Shown: positions 33,901 to 42,543 of the stretch, piece after piece
Position numbering within the stretch: the first letter of the stretch is position 1
Layout: every line of letters begins with the position of its first letter
DNA from: an uncultured bacterium
GTDB lineage: Bacteria; Planctomycetota; Uabimicrobiia; Uabimicrobiales; JABWCH01
Length of the DNA: 64,000 nucleotides
Assembly (NCBI GenBank): GCA_938003875.1
Contig: CALKWO010000156.1
Coordinates: 1 to 64,000 of the forward strand
Direction: 5' to 3'
Program-made: the position numbers and the translations under genes
The notes under the pieces: generated by a model
The model's database searches: none
What the model was told of the DNA's origin: nothing
Seen by the model: the letters and a program-made list of their open reading frames with translations, nothing else

Positions 33901-34953
33901 TATCGCAGATGTTGGGAAGAAAATATTACTACTACTTTGCAAAAGCTGAGTGCCTTTTTGTATCCCTTCCTGAACAGGCTTTCGAGTGATACCTGGAAGA
34001 ACATCCAAAAAATCATTCTCGTCCCCCATCAAAATTTACAGATGCTTCCTTTGCATTTACTTACTTTCCAGGGCACTCTGGTTTGTGATGCCTATGCAGT
34101 CACATATTCCCCCAGTGCTAAAGCTTTCCTGGACATTCAGAAACGTAACCGAATCATGCAGGAAAATCCCATAGGAAAAATGGTCGGGATAGCTACCGAC
34201 CCGACTGCGGAAATAGAGAATTCCCTATACCACGAGATGGAAATCGCAGAAAAATTATTCACAGATCATGGCTATGACATTGAAATCCTTCGAGGAAAGC
34301 ATGCTAAAACCGAAGACGTATTGGAGAAAACCAGAGAGGCAATGTTCATCTATTTTTCCTGCCACGCTCTTTTTGCCGGAGATATACTTCAATCTGGCCT
34401 TTTGCTTCATGATGGGAAGCTATCTCTTTTGCAAATACTGCTTGAATGTTCCGTAGAAAAGGCGGTTCTGGTTATTCTGTCCGCATGTGAAACGGGAATG
34501 GCTATCCCAGGCAAAACCTCTGAATATTTGAGCCTGGCCAGTTCTTTTTTGTATGCCGGTGCCGGACACGTGTTGGGAACATTATGGAGCGTCAACGAAC
34601 TTTCTACCAGCTTACTGATGGGCCGTTTTCTTCGAGAATACCTTTCGACTCAAAATCCATCCGCATCGCTACAAAAGGCACAAAACTGGCTACGTGAATT
34701 GCAAGCCTTCGATGTTCAAAAATATCTGGAAACGATTCTATCCCCTCATCTTGAACCGGATAAAGTTAAAGCAACCAGTACTCATGAGCAAATGCTATTC
34801 GGGATAGCCCATATTTTGAGAGAGAAAAACAATGCTACTTTGGATGAAAATGCCCAGGAAAAATGGAAAAATTTTCTGGCTAAACTGATTCAATCTCCCC
34901 AAAGCAAAATTTACGAGCATCCTTACTACTGGGCCGGGTTTTATGTGATTTGA
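30916..34953 (+). CDS. TPR-CHAT caspase-like protease
   Basis: 1345 residues. From about 60 to 700 there are more than ten tetratricopeptide repeats, many with the recurrent GNMGNVYRD or GNLGNAYR core. A helical linker leads to a C-terminal CHAT domain, a caspase-fold cysteine protease. The catalytic dyad is visible: His in YFSCHALFAGD near 1150 and Cys in ILSACETGMA near 1191, followed by AGAGHVLGTLWSVNE, the family's conserved end. The ATG overlaps the stop of the anti-sigma gene (ATGA), so I rejected the longer frame from 30823. TPR arrays usually sense or bind a partner. The context suggests a protease controlling the sigma factor. Confidence 0.93.
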   Translation: MTKEYWLEGLARQVTSGKKSFEDALEYVGDFVQRGMVSQEIQKSESKNIYNKTAESEPTEYLLALSLLNKAWQANLRQEYEVACSSFRIATIARGLSRLALAVECLDECLVYFEAHEKTWQLIFALQELVAIHLETDKPYDAVKYSQRAFCVLEEQAKIRSNGWKKNEAPMLGNVGQILLLCGVNLLNRALAEDAIQPLRNSLAVFSWLCYEPAQSEVLGILGTAYYRCGRSQKAVECYLESLAMGEKCSLSYNKAPLLVNLGIASLSLGQVKIAFEYSQKALEIAENLGDDQHRIMAWGNLGDIFLHKSEISQALEYYGKAEKLAFAIGNLALRANYLQKMGSAYRDASDWEQSLKSYGKALEIAEQMEDIVQIGNCKGNMGNVYRDICRWEDALSLYREAFAIAEKTQDLRNQGNWLGNSAVIRQQQGEETEALELYERAIQIARDAQDPLSESNWHGNMGNVYRDIGSLQKAIQKYEQALAIVEKTGERRKEGMFLVNIGSAYLHLGYVALAFEYYRRAFAIAQKSEDKVSQQSVLGNMGNAYYRENKLEDAIECYKNAEKIADEIGMKQHRICWLGNLGNAYRSQNKIEQAAQMYRQSLEISRQIRDQRGEASQICNLAHIYRLQGNRGLALQMYQQARNIHQSIGNKDGERITLVSLGIFHYEGDQFLLAHEYFQQSLELLEGLRDISALGPLPEIFMESEMDMYQAMVECCLRLYKDMEAWHWSEKARTHFLTTGIAARNIEPSPNVPKELREKYKGVRQAKFEAQARKQLYMTGQSTENPQNLDFWESQWKEVIRSIQPYAPEFSNVFFPQDTSLTEFQAMIQEDSLWIEFFVSPASMIIFMISHSEFQVLKIPEFTEAVLTEIATKWDRLYQKTKIHQDYRSLRAFFTQEKKNTFVEKYLREMIAQYQQYRTLWEQCNSLKDKIKAEAIPNVKMAYKEEFKQISSRLRSLQNWLDKIQLQHEHWENLEKFLHSGELLSSTLVLLEAYYRRCWEENITTTLQKLSAFLYPFLNRLSSDTWKNIQKIILVPHQNLQMLPLHLLTFQGTLVCDAYAVTYSPSAKAFLDIQKRNRIMQENPIGKMVGIATDPTAEIENSLYHEMEIAEKLFTDHGYDIEILRGKHAKTEDVLEKTREAMFIYFSCHALFAGDILQSGLLLHDGKLSLLQILLECSVEKAVLVILSACETGMAIPGKTSEYLSLASSFLYAGAGHVLGTLWSVNELSTSLLMGRFLREYLSTQNPSASLQKAQNWLRELQAFDVQKYLETILSPHLEPDKVKATSTHEQMLFGIAHILREKNNATLDENAQEKWKNFLAKLIQSPQSKIYEHPYYWAGFYVI

Positions 34954-34996
34954 AAGATAACAGGAGAGTACAAAGGAAATATCTTGAAAGTGCGTT

Positions 34997-35383
34997 CTAA
35001 TCTCCTTCATTTTTCTGAATGTAATCAATACAAAGTGGTATATTTAATTCAGCGATTTTACTAAGTTCTGTTGGGGTAAATTCCATATTACTTTGAGTAC
35101 CATACCAATAAATCCAGAATGTAATATCTGTCGCCCCTGCGTCCATAAATTTTTTCTTGTTTGCTTTTATAAAATCAGCCATCCATGTAATTCTACGAGG
35201 AATAGGTATGGAATCAGGAGTGCAGACACAACAAGCCCCGTATGGCAATGGTTTGTCTTTGTATTTGCCAAGACTGCCGATTTCTCCTGGTTCATTAACA
35301 AGGTGCATCTGTATGTTATTAATGGTGCCAAGACAAGATGGATGAAAATCCTTACCCCAAATATGGCATTCTGGTTGTATCAA
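34997..35383 (-). CDS. Uncharacterised protein (possibly DUF4279-like)
   Basis: 128 residues starting at TTG 35383, chosen because GGAGG lies 6 nt upstream. The C-terminal half, with GATDITFWIYWYG, TPTELSKIAELNIPLCIDY, resembles small DUF4279-like proteins found near polymorphic toxins and defence genes. The match is from memory and weak. It is convergent with the CHAT gene and separate from its operon. There is no signal peptide or membrane segment. A perfect palindrome GCTAACGTTAGC at 35407-35418 lies just upstream and could be its operator. Confidence 0.65.
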   Translation of the reverse strand: MIQPECHIWGKDFHPSCLGTINNIQMHLVNEPGEIGSLGKYKDKPLPYGACCVCTPDSIPIPRRITWMADFIKANKKKFMDAGATDITFWIYWYGTQSNMEFTPTELSKIAELNIPLCIDYIQKNEGD

Positions 35384-35461
35384 AATATTCCTCCAGTATG
35401 AGATTAGCTAACGTTAGCGTTTTAGTTTTTCTAATATACCATAGCCGCTTTACTCTATCTA

Positions 35462-37006
35462 TCAAATTTTTTTAAGCGTGCTGTTTCTCTCCATCATACT
35501 CAACCTCTTTCCTTCCAAGGTAATCCATACCGGCTGTTCGAAGATTTTATCAGGAACGCAGTCCTGGATTAGGAGAAAACGGGTGCAGGGTTTTATCTTC
35601 GAGTTTTCCAGGATTTTTTGGATTTGTTCGATCTGGGACTGGGTTTGGACAAGCACCAGGCAGCCATAATAGATCGGTAGAGCGGTAATTTTGGAAAGAA
35701 GGGTTTCTTCGGCCAAAAAATTTTCATAGGGGCGGAAGGCTTCTTGGGTAAGAGGGCTGTTGGGGGCGGAGAAGATCAGAGCCAGGAGAATGTCCTGGAG
35801 TTCGTTGTTTTCGTGTTTTTTGCGGATTTTCAGGTATCCGTGGGGTTGCCACAGGCAATGCCGGTTTTCATAAGGAATCAGCATTGGGAAAAAGGGATTT
35901 TGGGCTGGCATGGAAAAGATGGTTTGGATTTGAATATCGTAGCGTGGGTGGTGTTTTGTAGCAGTTTTTACCGCACTATGGAAAGAAAGCAGGGTTTCCC
36001 GGCTGGATGCCAGGGAAAACAGGGAGACATGCCGGCCTTCGTGAGTAAGGAGGACAGCATCGGCAAACAGATTGACTTTGGTATAGACGAAAAGCTGTTT
36101 GCCCCCGGCTTGGATCAGGTAGGAAGCGGCGTTTTCCTGATCTTCAATGAGCCAGGAGTCTTCCTGTTTTTGGATATGAGCAGAGGCCGAGAGTTTCTTT
36201 TTCTGAGAGCGAAAATCTTTTCTAAGATCGCTGGACACCTTTGCGCAGTCCAGGTCTTCTTGATGGCGAAGATCAAGAAGAAAGGGCTGCAAATTTTCCA
36301 TAGGCAAAAAGAGAATATAGGGCATAGCTTCGTGCTTCTTGAATTTGTGGCAGATGTTGGCAATCCGTGCCTGTGGCGTGACAAAAAGCATATAAAGAGG
36401 CCGGGTTGTATAATCTTTGCTGATCTGTACACTTTGGAAATACAGGTGGTAGTTGTTCCATTTGGAGCGAAGCGTCGAAGCGATGGATTCGGTTCCCATA
36501 TCTATTTCCACGCGCATACAAAGTCGTTCTTCTGCATTTTTAGTGATGCGTATCTCGGCATCGGATCGGAGCTGGATGGTATTTCCTCGTTCCTGGAATT
36601 TGATGAGAAGGCGGTTTTCATCATCATGGAACTCGTTGGTGCTTTCCATTTGGTATTCGGTAGCTGCTATATCGCGAGAGAGCATTTTTTCAAGCATTCG
36701 CACCGTCCAGTAATGACGGATATGCTGGAAAGGGATTTTCTTCAACTGGTGTGCGTCAAGCCCAAAAGATGCGAACGCTTTATCCGTCAAAAAATAGACG
36801 TGTTCCTGGGTATCCTGAAGCTCCCGGTACTCTACCATAGCCTGCTCTTTGAGTTTTTGGAGGAGCTTGCGGACATTCTGAATGGAAGTACCTCGTGGAG
36901 ATAAGGCTTTGAGCTGAGCAACGATACTTTTGGTTAAAGCATATCCTTCGGTTTTGAGGTATTCGAGAATCTGTTGTTCTCGTTGTTGCAGAGACATTTC
37001 ATCCAT
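35462..37006 (-). CDS. Replication-relaxation (Replic_Relax) family protein, relaxase-like
   Basis: 514 residues. An N-terminal winged helix (about 5-75) is followed by the Replic_Relax core: LRSDAEIRI near 148, CMRVEIDMGTESIASTLRSKW near 165-185 and NYHLYF, the family's nuclease-like Asp, Glu-x-Asp and Lys pattern. These proteins act in plasmid or element mobilisation and replication. The start at 37006 overlaps the upstream ATPase stop by 8 bp; the long frame to 37345 runs inside that gene and is not used. Coupling to a VirD4/HerA-like ATPase supports a DNA-transfer role. A 386-codon plus-strand frame here is a shadow. Confidence 0.82.
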   Translation of the reverse strand: MDEMSLQQREQQILEYLKTEGYALTKSIVAQLKALSPRGTSIQNVRKLLQKLKEQAMVEYRELQDTQEHVYFLTDKAFASFGLDAHQLKKIPFQHIRHYWTVRMLEKMLSRDIAATEYQMESTNEFHDDENRLLIKFQERGNTIQLRSDAEIRITKNAEERLCMRVEIDMGTESIASTLRSKWNNYHLYFQSVQISKDYTTRPLYMLFVTPQARIANICHKFKKHEAMPYILFLPMENLQPFLLDLRHQEDLDCAKVSSDLRKDFRSQKKKLSASAHIQKQEDSWLIEDQENAASYLIQAGGKQLFVYTKVNLFADAVLLTHEGRHVSLFSLASSRETLLSFHSAVKTATKHHPRYDIQIQTIFSMPAQNPFFPMLIPYENRHCLWQPHGYLKIRKKHENNELQDILLALIFSAPNSPLTQEAFRPYENFLAEETLLSKITALPIYYGCLVLVQTQSQIEQIQKILENSKIKPCTRFLLIQDCVPDKIFEQPVWITLEGKRLSMMERNSTLKKI

Positions 37007-39554
37007 TCGAGGTATCCTTGAAATCGGAACGTGGTAAAAAATGGGCGAAATCAGGAGGCAGGCTTGGATAGATTCTGGCTTCCTGCACTGGAACTTCAGG
37101 AAAAGAAGAAGGGAACAGGGTAATGCTTTGGCCAGCAGGCAGATGATGATAGTACAGGTAAAGGAGCGAAAAAAAATCATACTGCCCGAATCGGGTCGGT
37201 AGATCGAAGCAGTTACCGGTGAGAACTTTAGCCGGGTTGCTACCTCCGATGCCAAGATAGAAAAAACGACGAGGAAGAGTATGAATATCTTGAGCCAGAA
37301 GCCGTTTTTCTTCTTCCATAGTGTAGTAAACGATCTTCCAGGCAATCGAAAGAGATATTCCGGCAGTCAGGTTATAGGAATGTTGCCTGCTATAGGAGAT
37401 GCCTTCATTCCAGCTTTGGTTTAGGTTGGCTCCCCAATTCCTGGCAGTGCTCAGAGCCAGGGATTCCCCTTGTTGGATGGCTCTTTGCATACTTTGGGAA
37501 ACGGAATCGCCAACAGTATGAGTATGAGATAAACTTGTTCCGAGTGATTCGCTATGGCCGAGGGCTTTCTGGACAGAATGGGCATATTGCCTGGCCAGAT
37601 TAGCAGACTCAGAGAACTGTCTGGCCAGGGATACGGATTCCTGATGGGTAATCCCTTTGCTTTCTCCACTACTATGACCCTCGGTCTTGGAATGTGTCAG
37701 GCTTCTGTTAAGGCTATTTGCTATACCTTGCATTGTACTGCGGCTTTGATTTTTCTGCATGGAGCCAGTGCGGGAAAGGTTTTCATAGCGATTCAGGGTT
37801 TCTGTTGGCCCAGAACTGCTGGAACCACCTGTTATGGTTGGGCCTCCTTCCGTAATGGTAATCACCTGTCCGCCATTACTGGAATGGTAACTGAGCGTTG
37901 TACCACGTCCGGTGGCTTTGGAAAAAGATTCCGATGCGCCTGTACCCTCGGAAAATCCAGATGATTCGGAAGTCGTTTCCGTGTTGCCTTCGCTTTCAGC
38001 GATTGTTACTGCCCCGCTCTTGGTATCAATGTGCATCAGGGAACGACCTTGCCCGAAGGTAAAGGTAACGCCTTGCCCGCGCAGTTGTGTCAAACCATGT
38101 CCAACGGATTCACTGTAGCTGAAAGCATCCTGGATATTCCAGGTTTTTGTGTCGTTCATGCCTTCTGCCTCACCCCATTGCTGTTGAATGCTCTTGGTGA
38201 TTCCCATGCTTTCGCTCACGGAATAGCTCCTTTGGCTGGTTTCCGTCACTCCCTCCTGGATACTTTGCCCAATTCCCGTGCTTTTTCCTGAAGTGGTGTT
38301 TTCGCCCAGGCTCGATCCAGAGGATTCCGAGCTATTCCTGGTTACAGTCGTGGTTACTTCGATCAGTTTAGGGAACTTGCCTGTGAGAGTGAAAATATCA
38401 TCCACGTTTTTCTCTGCTTCGTCATAGTCATTTCGAAAGTACATTTTGATATTCGACTGAGATGCGATTGTTTCGGCAATACGGATGCCTTCGTTGGTCA
38501 AGAGCTGCTTTTTCGCCTGATGAGCAGAAATCAGGAGGACGTTTTTGTTGCGAATGCGGGTGATCGTATCGGCATACGTAGCGTTGAATACCAGAGAAGA
38601 TTCATCTGAACCAAGATAAACAGTATCTCCTGGCTTTCTCCTGTCGGCCAGATCGAAGAATACGGTATAAAGGTAGTTGAACAAAATCTTCTTTGTCGGC
38701 AAGTCATGAGCCGGAGCCTTGATGAACAAAGTTTTGCTTGCCAGAATATCAGAAAAATCCACATTGTTCTGGGCTGTCAGCAGAAATTTCCGTAAAATCT
38801 CGGATTCAAAAAACGGAGAGATACCTGTCTCCATGGAGATCACTTTTTCTGCCCATTTCCGTTGGAATCCATCGTCAAGAAATCGGAAATAGTTCACTGC
38901 CCTTTGTACTTGGGGTAAATTGCTTTTCTGTTCCGCCTGCTGTAAAAGATTTTCCCGAAAGCTCTGGTTGTAAATGAAATATGGAGCCTGCTCCAAATGT
39001 GTATCCGTAGCACTGAAGACAGATATGAGCGCAACGAGGTTCTCGCGCCTTTGGAGCTGTAACTCCATACCAGAAGCACCAGATTCATCGGAAAAAAGGT
39101 TATCGAAAAATTTAATAAGACGGGAGATTACCTTGGAGAGCGGCTCATCTCCCATGGGTTTCAAAGGATTGTGGCGCAATAAATGCCTCTCATCGGATAG
39201 ATCCCAGAACAATGTATGGCGGAGAACAGCCTCGTTGAACCATCGGAATTGAGATTCACCTTGCATATAGTACTCCCGTGCCAGGTAGGCATACCATTGG
39301 AGCATAAGATGATAGACCTCTCCTAAAGGATCAATGAAGATCACTCGTCCCATCTTCTTGGACAGAATTTGTTGAAGAAACAGGGCGAGACATCGGCTTT
39401 TTCCAGAACCGGTGGTACCCAAAATATAGATATGCTTCCCGCTTAAGTCTTCTTTTGTTAAAGAAACGATGTCATCTTGCCCGGTATATCCTAAATCGAC
39501 TTCCTGCGGTATATGATCCAGGTCTCTATCAATGTATAATTTCATGGGTTGCAT
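36999..39554 (-). CDS. VirD4/HerA-type DNA-transfer ATPase with Ser/Gly-rich insert
   Basis: 851 residues. Walker A GTTGSGKS at 46-53 is followed by FIDPLGEVYH, DNA-pump features as in TraG/VirD4 coupling proteins, and a Walker B-like region YLGSDESSLVFN near 310. LLISAHQAKKQL follows. Residues about 395-720 form a low-complexity region rich in Ser, Gly, Glu and Gln with recurring SES, GES and LARQ motifs, then a folded end. No N-terminal membrane helices are seen, so it may rely on partner membrane proteins such as those at 41-43 kb. AAGGAAATAGCTC precedes the ATG. The conserved coupling with the Replic_Relax gene marks a mobilisation module. Confidence 0.85.
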   Translation of the reverse strand: MQPMKLYIDRDLDHIPQEVDLGYTGQDDIVSLTKEDLSGKHIYILGTTGSGKSRCLALFLQQILSKKMGRVIFIDPLGEVYHLMLQWYAYLAREYYMQGESQFRWFNEAVLRHTLFWDLSDERHLLRHNPLKPMGDEPLSKVISRLIKFFDNLFSDESGASGMELQLQRRENLVALISVFSATDTHLEQAPYFIYNQSFRENLLQQAEQKSNLPQVQRAVNYFRFLDDGFQRKWAEKVISMETGISPFFESEILRKFLLTAQNNVDFSDILASKTLFIKAPAHDLPTKKILFNYLYTVFFDLADRRKPGDTVYLGSDESSLVFNATYADTITRIRNKNVLLISAHQAKKQLLTNEGIRIAETIASQSNIKMYFRNDYDEAEKNVDDIFTLTGKFPKLIEVTTTVTRNSSESSGSSLGENTTSGKSTGIGQSIQEGVTETSQRSYSVSESMGITKSIQQQWGEAEGMNDTKTWNIQDAFSYSESVGHGLTQLRGQGVTFTFGQGRSLMHIDTKSGAVTIAESEGNTETTSESSGFSEGTGASESFSKATGRGTTLSYHSSNGGQVITITEGGPTITGGSSSSGPTETLNRYENLSRTGSMQKNQSRSTMQGIANSLNRSLTHSKTEGHSSGESKGITHQESVSLARQFSESANLARQYAHSVQKALGHSESLGTSLSHTHTVGDSVSQSMQRAIQQGESLALSTARNWGANLNQSWNEGISYSRQHSYNLTAGISLSIAWKIVYYTMEEEKRLLAQDIHTLPRRFFYLGIGGSNPAKVLTGNCFDLPTRFGQYDFFSLLYLYYHHLPAGQSITLFPSSFPEVPVQEARIYPSLPPDFAHFLPRSDFKDTSNG

Positions 39555-39557
39555 GAG

Positions 39558-40046
39558 CTATTTCCTTTCTTCCTGAGATTGTTTCCATACTTCTTCTGCC
39601 TGCCTGATTGCCTGGTGAATTTTGAAAAATTGACCTTCCACGCCTTGGGCTTTTTCCTTGATTTTTTGCAACTCTTCTCGAAAAGAGGGTGGTGAAGGAA
39701 GTTGTATATCTTGGAATTCACGGTGCGAAAGTTCTTCGCTTTGTTGATGAAACACCCGCTTTCGCTCGGATAAACGCCTGTTATGCTCCTGTCTTGCCTG
39801 TATTTTTTCCGAAGCTATGCTTTCTTCTGTTTTTGCCTGTTGGGTTTGGGTCGGGCCAAAACTGGGGGAAATTTCCGGTAAAAAAGAGGATATTCCGCTT
39901 AGAAGGCTATTTTGAAGTCGTATCAAAGACTGAATGCCTTCCTTCTGATCTGCTCTCTCCAAAGTTTGTAAAAACTCCGTATCTTTTGGATAGGGAGTTG
40001 GAACTTGTACGGAAGGCAATTGGGATGGCTGGACTTTTTTTCCCAT
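39558..40046 (-). CDS. Uncharacterised coiled-coil protein
   Basis: 162 residues from the ATG at 40046 (AAGGAATTGATC upstream). The N-terminal half is Pro/Ser/Gln-rich. The C-terminal half (about 75-160) is a charged helix with heptad-like spacing, rich in Glu, Gln, Arg and Lys. The stop lies 3 bp before the ATPase start, so it is in the same operon and may bridge the ATPase to another component. No family is recognised. Confidence 0.7.
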   Translation of the reverse strand: MGKKVQPSQLPSVQVPTPYPKDTEFLQTLERADQKEGIQSLIRLQNSLLSGISSFLPEISPSFGPTQTQQAKTEESIASEKIQARQEHNRRLSERKRVFHQQSEELSHREFQDIQLPSPPSFREELQKIKEKAQGVEGQFFKIHQAIRQAEEVWKQSQEERK

Positions 40047-40077
40047 GATCAATTCCTTTCTGCAAAAACGATTTTTG

Positions 40078-40518
40078 TTATTTTACTGAGGCGATAGAAG
40101 AAGGCTCGTTTTCCATGATTTCCTGGATTTTTCCCATCATTTCTTGCAAGACTTCTTCTACTTTGTTCTTGATTGGTTGGGACATTTCCAGCATATTTTG
40201 TTTGAAACTGGAGGTCATTTGTTCCAGCAAAGCACTGGCTTGATTGTAGCTTTCCGGGTTGTTCGTGTTAGATTTGACTATGGCGACCTCTGGTGCTTTT
40301 CCATCCATGACTGCACTGATCGTGGAGAGCGGGATCTCGATATTTTGGTTTCTGGCTTTTTCCAAAGATCTTTCCATGAAAAATTGTCCCAGGTTTTTGT
40401 TTCCCAATTTGAAATACATGAGTGCCTGGCCTAGACAGTTCTCAATTGCCATATCTCGTTGTTGCTCTGCGTTTCTGATTTCCACTCTTTGAGCCGATGA
40501 TGAGGGAGAATTTTCCAT
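40078..40518 (-). CDS. Uncharacterised helical protein of the mobilisation operon
   Basis: 146 residues, probably all-helical. A segment (about 20-55, MAIENCLGQALMYFKLGNKN and following) resembles a single TPR-like helical hairpin, and the C-terminal third is an amphipathic helix with repeated Met/Gln/Glu. The ribosome site is weak. It is 31 bp upstream of the coiled-coil gene, same strand. Function unknown. Confidence 0.65.
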   Translation of the reverse strand: MENSPSSSAQRVEIRNAEQQRDMAIENCLGQALMYFKLGNKNLGQFFMERSLEKARNQNIEIPLSTISAVMDGKAPEVAIVKSNTNNPESYNQASALLEQMTSSFKQNMLEMSQPIKNKVEEVLQEMMGKIQEIMENEPSSIASVK

Positions 40519-40613
40519 GATAAATTTTAAAAGGATTCTATTTAAGAAATAGCAGATTTTACTACAAAAAACAACTCCGGAGAAGCATTATTGCTTGACA
40601 TAAGAGCAAGAGA

Positions 40614-41393
40614 TTATTCTTTCATCATTTTTAGAAATGGCTCCATACATTCCTCGTAATGGGACAGGACTATGGCCGTGATATTTTCCCAGTGATTCGC
40701 ATTGTAGCTACTGTGGGCTTTTTCTTGAAGTCGAAATTGAATCCTTTCTCTCCCTGGCAGAGGGATGAATTCGGGATTTTTTTGATAAAAATAGGCCACG
40801 ATCCCGGCTGACAGGTGTTTCTGGGAAGCAATCTGGCTTTCGGTTTCCTCCTGTTTTTGACGTAGTTCTTCATTCTCTTCTCGTAAAGATTGACACTGGG
40901 CAGAAATCTCATCCCGACGGAGTTCTCTCAACTCTGTCAGTAGTTCAAAAAAGGCTGGTTCCTCCATTGAGTATGAGTTATGTTCTATGATTTCTTCCGC
41001 GATTTTTTGCGCCTTTTCTATCTTTCGATCTGCGATGTGCATTTTCATTTGATTCAAAAGAGATGCTCTGGTTGGGTCCCTGCGTATTTTTTCGCGCTCC
41101 GTTTTGTCCCACAGAGATACCAGGCTTTGGCATTCTTCCTCTGTGAGTTCGTGGGCTAATTGATATATTCGCTCGAAATAATCCTGGGCTTCTTGAATTT
41201 TTCCTTGAGCCAGTTTCAGCTCGATGTTCCGTTTGAGTGCTTGTACCGTGGATTGATTTGAGCTTTCTTCTCGCTCTTTCTGCAATTGTTTTTTTCTTCG
41301 TTCGATTTGCTCAAGCCCTTGCAATAATTCCTGGATATTACGTGCTTTGTGCCGCTTTGTTTCGAGAATACGTAATTCTTCCCATATTTTCAT
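40614..41393 (-). CDS. Uncharacterised long coiled-coil protein
   Basis: 259 residues from the ATG at 41393, which lies 2 bp from the upstream gene's stop codon (TAA at 41395-41397), with GGGAAGG before it; the longer frame to 41453 would overlap that gene. It is highly charged and helical. Strong heptad patterns are at about 15-50 and 150-200 (for example LREENEELRQKQEETES), and the C-terminal region is more globular. A structural or scaffold role next to the membrane proteins is a reasonable guess, but no family is recognised. Confidence 0.72.
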   Translation of the reverse strand: MKIWEELRILETKRHKARNIQELLQGLEQIERRKKQLQKEREESSNQSTVQALKRNIELKLAQGKIQEAQDYFERIYQLAHELTEEECQSLVSLWDKTEREKIRRDPTRASLLNQMKMHIADRKIEKAQKIAEEIIEHNSYSMEEPAFFELLTELRELRRDEISAQCQSLREENEELRQKQEETESQIASQKHLSAGIVAYFYQKNPEFIPLPGRERIQFRLQEKAHSSYNANHWENITAIVLSHYEECMEPFLKMMKE

Positions 41394-41394
41394 C

Positions 41395-41856
41395 TTAGTT
41401 TCCTTCCCATTTCTGAATTGTATCAAGGATTTCGTAAACCGTCTTTTCTCCATAAATCTGGGATAAAGCCAGCAGTTCTGTTTTGCCTTCGTCTTTTTGT
41501 CCTTCTTTTATTTTTTGCCAGGCAGTAGCAACTTTTCTGCTCAAGGCTTCCTTGATCTTCTGCATCTCTTCTTTTCTCTGGAGAGATGCCTTTTTCGCAT
41601 TGGCAGAAGCAATAAAAATCGCTTTGACTGCTTGCGCTACACCGGCAATCGGATAAACAATGAAGCACCGCCATAATCCCCGAAATATGAACAACACATT
41701 TTCAAAAAAATTTTTGATGAGATTTGAAAAATCAGTAAATATGCTAAACATGCCCTTCAAAATAGGCATCATTCTTTTCAGGCGATTCCAAAACTCCTCT
41801 GGAATCAGCAATATAATGACAAAACAGACAAATAGAAAACCTATGAACGAGTCCAT
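41395..41856 (-). CDS. Small membrane protein of the mobilisation operon
   Basis: 153 residues. A hydrophobic N-terminal helix (FIGFLFVCFVIILLIP) and a second hydrophobic stretch (about 48-80) suggest two membrane passes. The C-terminal half is a cytoplasmic, basic, helical domain. GGGAG lies before the ATG. It sits between membrane genes upstream and coiled-coil genes downstream, so it could anchor the transfer machinery. No family is recognised. Confidence 0.7.
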   Translation of the reverse strand: MDSFIGFLFVCFVIILLIPEEFWNRLKRMMPILKGMFSIFTDFSNLIKNFFENVLFIFRGLWRCFIVYPIAGVAQAVKAIFIASANAKKASLQRKEEMQKIKEALSRKVATAWQKIKEGQKDEGKTELLALSQIYGEKTVYEILDTIQKWEGN

Positions 41857-41911
41857 CGTATATTCTCCCTAAAACATGCGGACGAATAGCCTCGCCCGCA
41901 TTTCATCGGAA

Positions 41912-42541
41912 TTATGATCTTAATTTTTTTTCGAGAGACCCAAAATCTTCGCTCATTTCTATACTTTCACCATCCTGTCTGATAAATGATATCCGATTCT
42001 GTACTTCACAAAGACGTAAAAAAATATAGGGAGCACAAGAAGAACATATAGTACATACAAAAATCAGCATAGCCAGCAGAATATCATTGCCGAATTGCTT
42101 TGCATACCAGGAAAAGATAGCTCCCAAACCTTTCATATTCTCTATCTTCTGCCCGGAAAGTAGCCAGACAAATCCAATAAAACTGGTAAGCCAATCCCAA
42201 ACAGCTAGAAATACAGGCAAAAAAGAGGTGCAGTAATATACAAACTTGGAGCATACCTCTACAGATTTTTTGTCGACCTTAATGTAAAAATTCTGGCGCA
42301 AAATTTCTCTGATTACTTTTCCGCAAGCATTCGAAATCATGGCTAGAAGCGCAATGGAAGCTGAAGCAATATACTTGATGGAATCAGGGACAGAACTCCC
42401 TGTGAAAATCAAAAATAACCCCCAAAAAGAGCTTAACATATCGGCTAGCATAAATATAAAAATCACTAAGATTAGCAATTTAACGAAAAGGAGAAGAACA
42501 TAATTAGAAGACAATTGCTTGTAGTTAGAATCGAATTCCAT
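41912..42541 (-). CDS. Four-helix membrane protein
   Basis: 209 residues with four hydrophobic segments (about 15-45, 60-80, 105-130 and 150-175) and a short charged C-terminal tail. AAGGAAGTAATC precedes the ATG. The stop of the preceding gene lies within this ribosome site, so translation is probably coupled. Topology resembles the neighbouring 170-residue protein, and the two may be diverged duplicates forming a membrane complex. Confidence 0.75.
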   Translation of the reverse strand: MEFDSNYKQLSSNYVLLLFVKLLILVIFIFMLADMLSSFWGLFLIFTGSSVPDSIKYIASASIALLAMISNACGKVIREILRQNFYIKVDKKSVEVCSKFVYYCTSFLPVFLAVWDWLTSFIGFVWLLSGQKIENMKGLGAIFSWYAKQFGNDILLAMLIFVCTICSSCAPYIFLRLCEVQNRISFIRQDGESIEMSEDFGSLEKKLRS

Positions 42542-42543
42542 GA

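Noticed and set aside
28770..34953. Type III-E CRISPR (gRAMP/craspase) locus
   Set aside because: Only the CHAT protease and sigma-factor theme is shared; no gRAMP, Csx30/31 or repeat array is visible in the window.
35744..36904. 386-codon plus-strand frame
   Set aside because: Shadow of the Replic_Relax gene, whose product has recognisable family motifs and is coupled to the ATPase gene.
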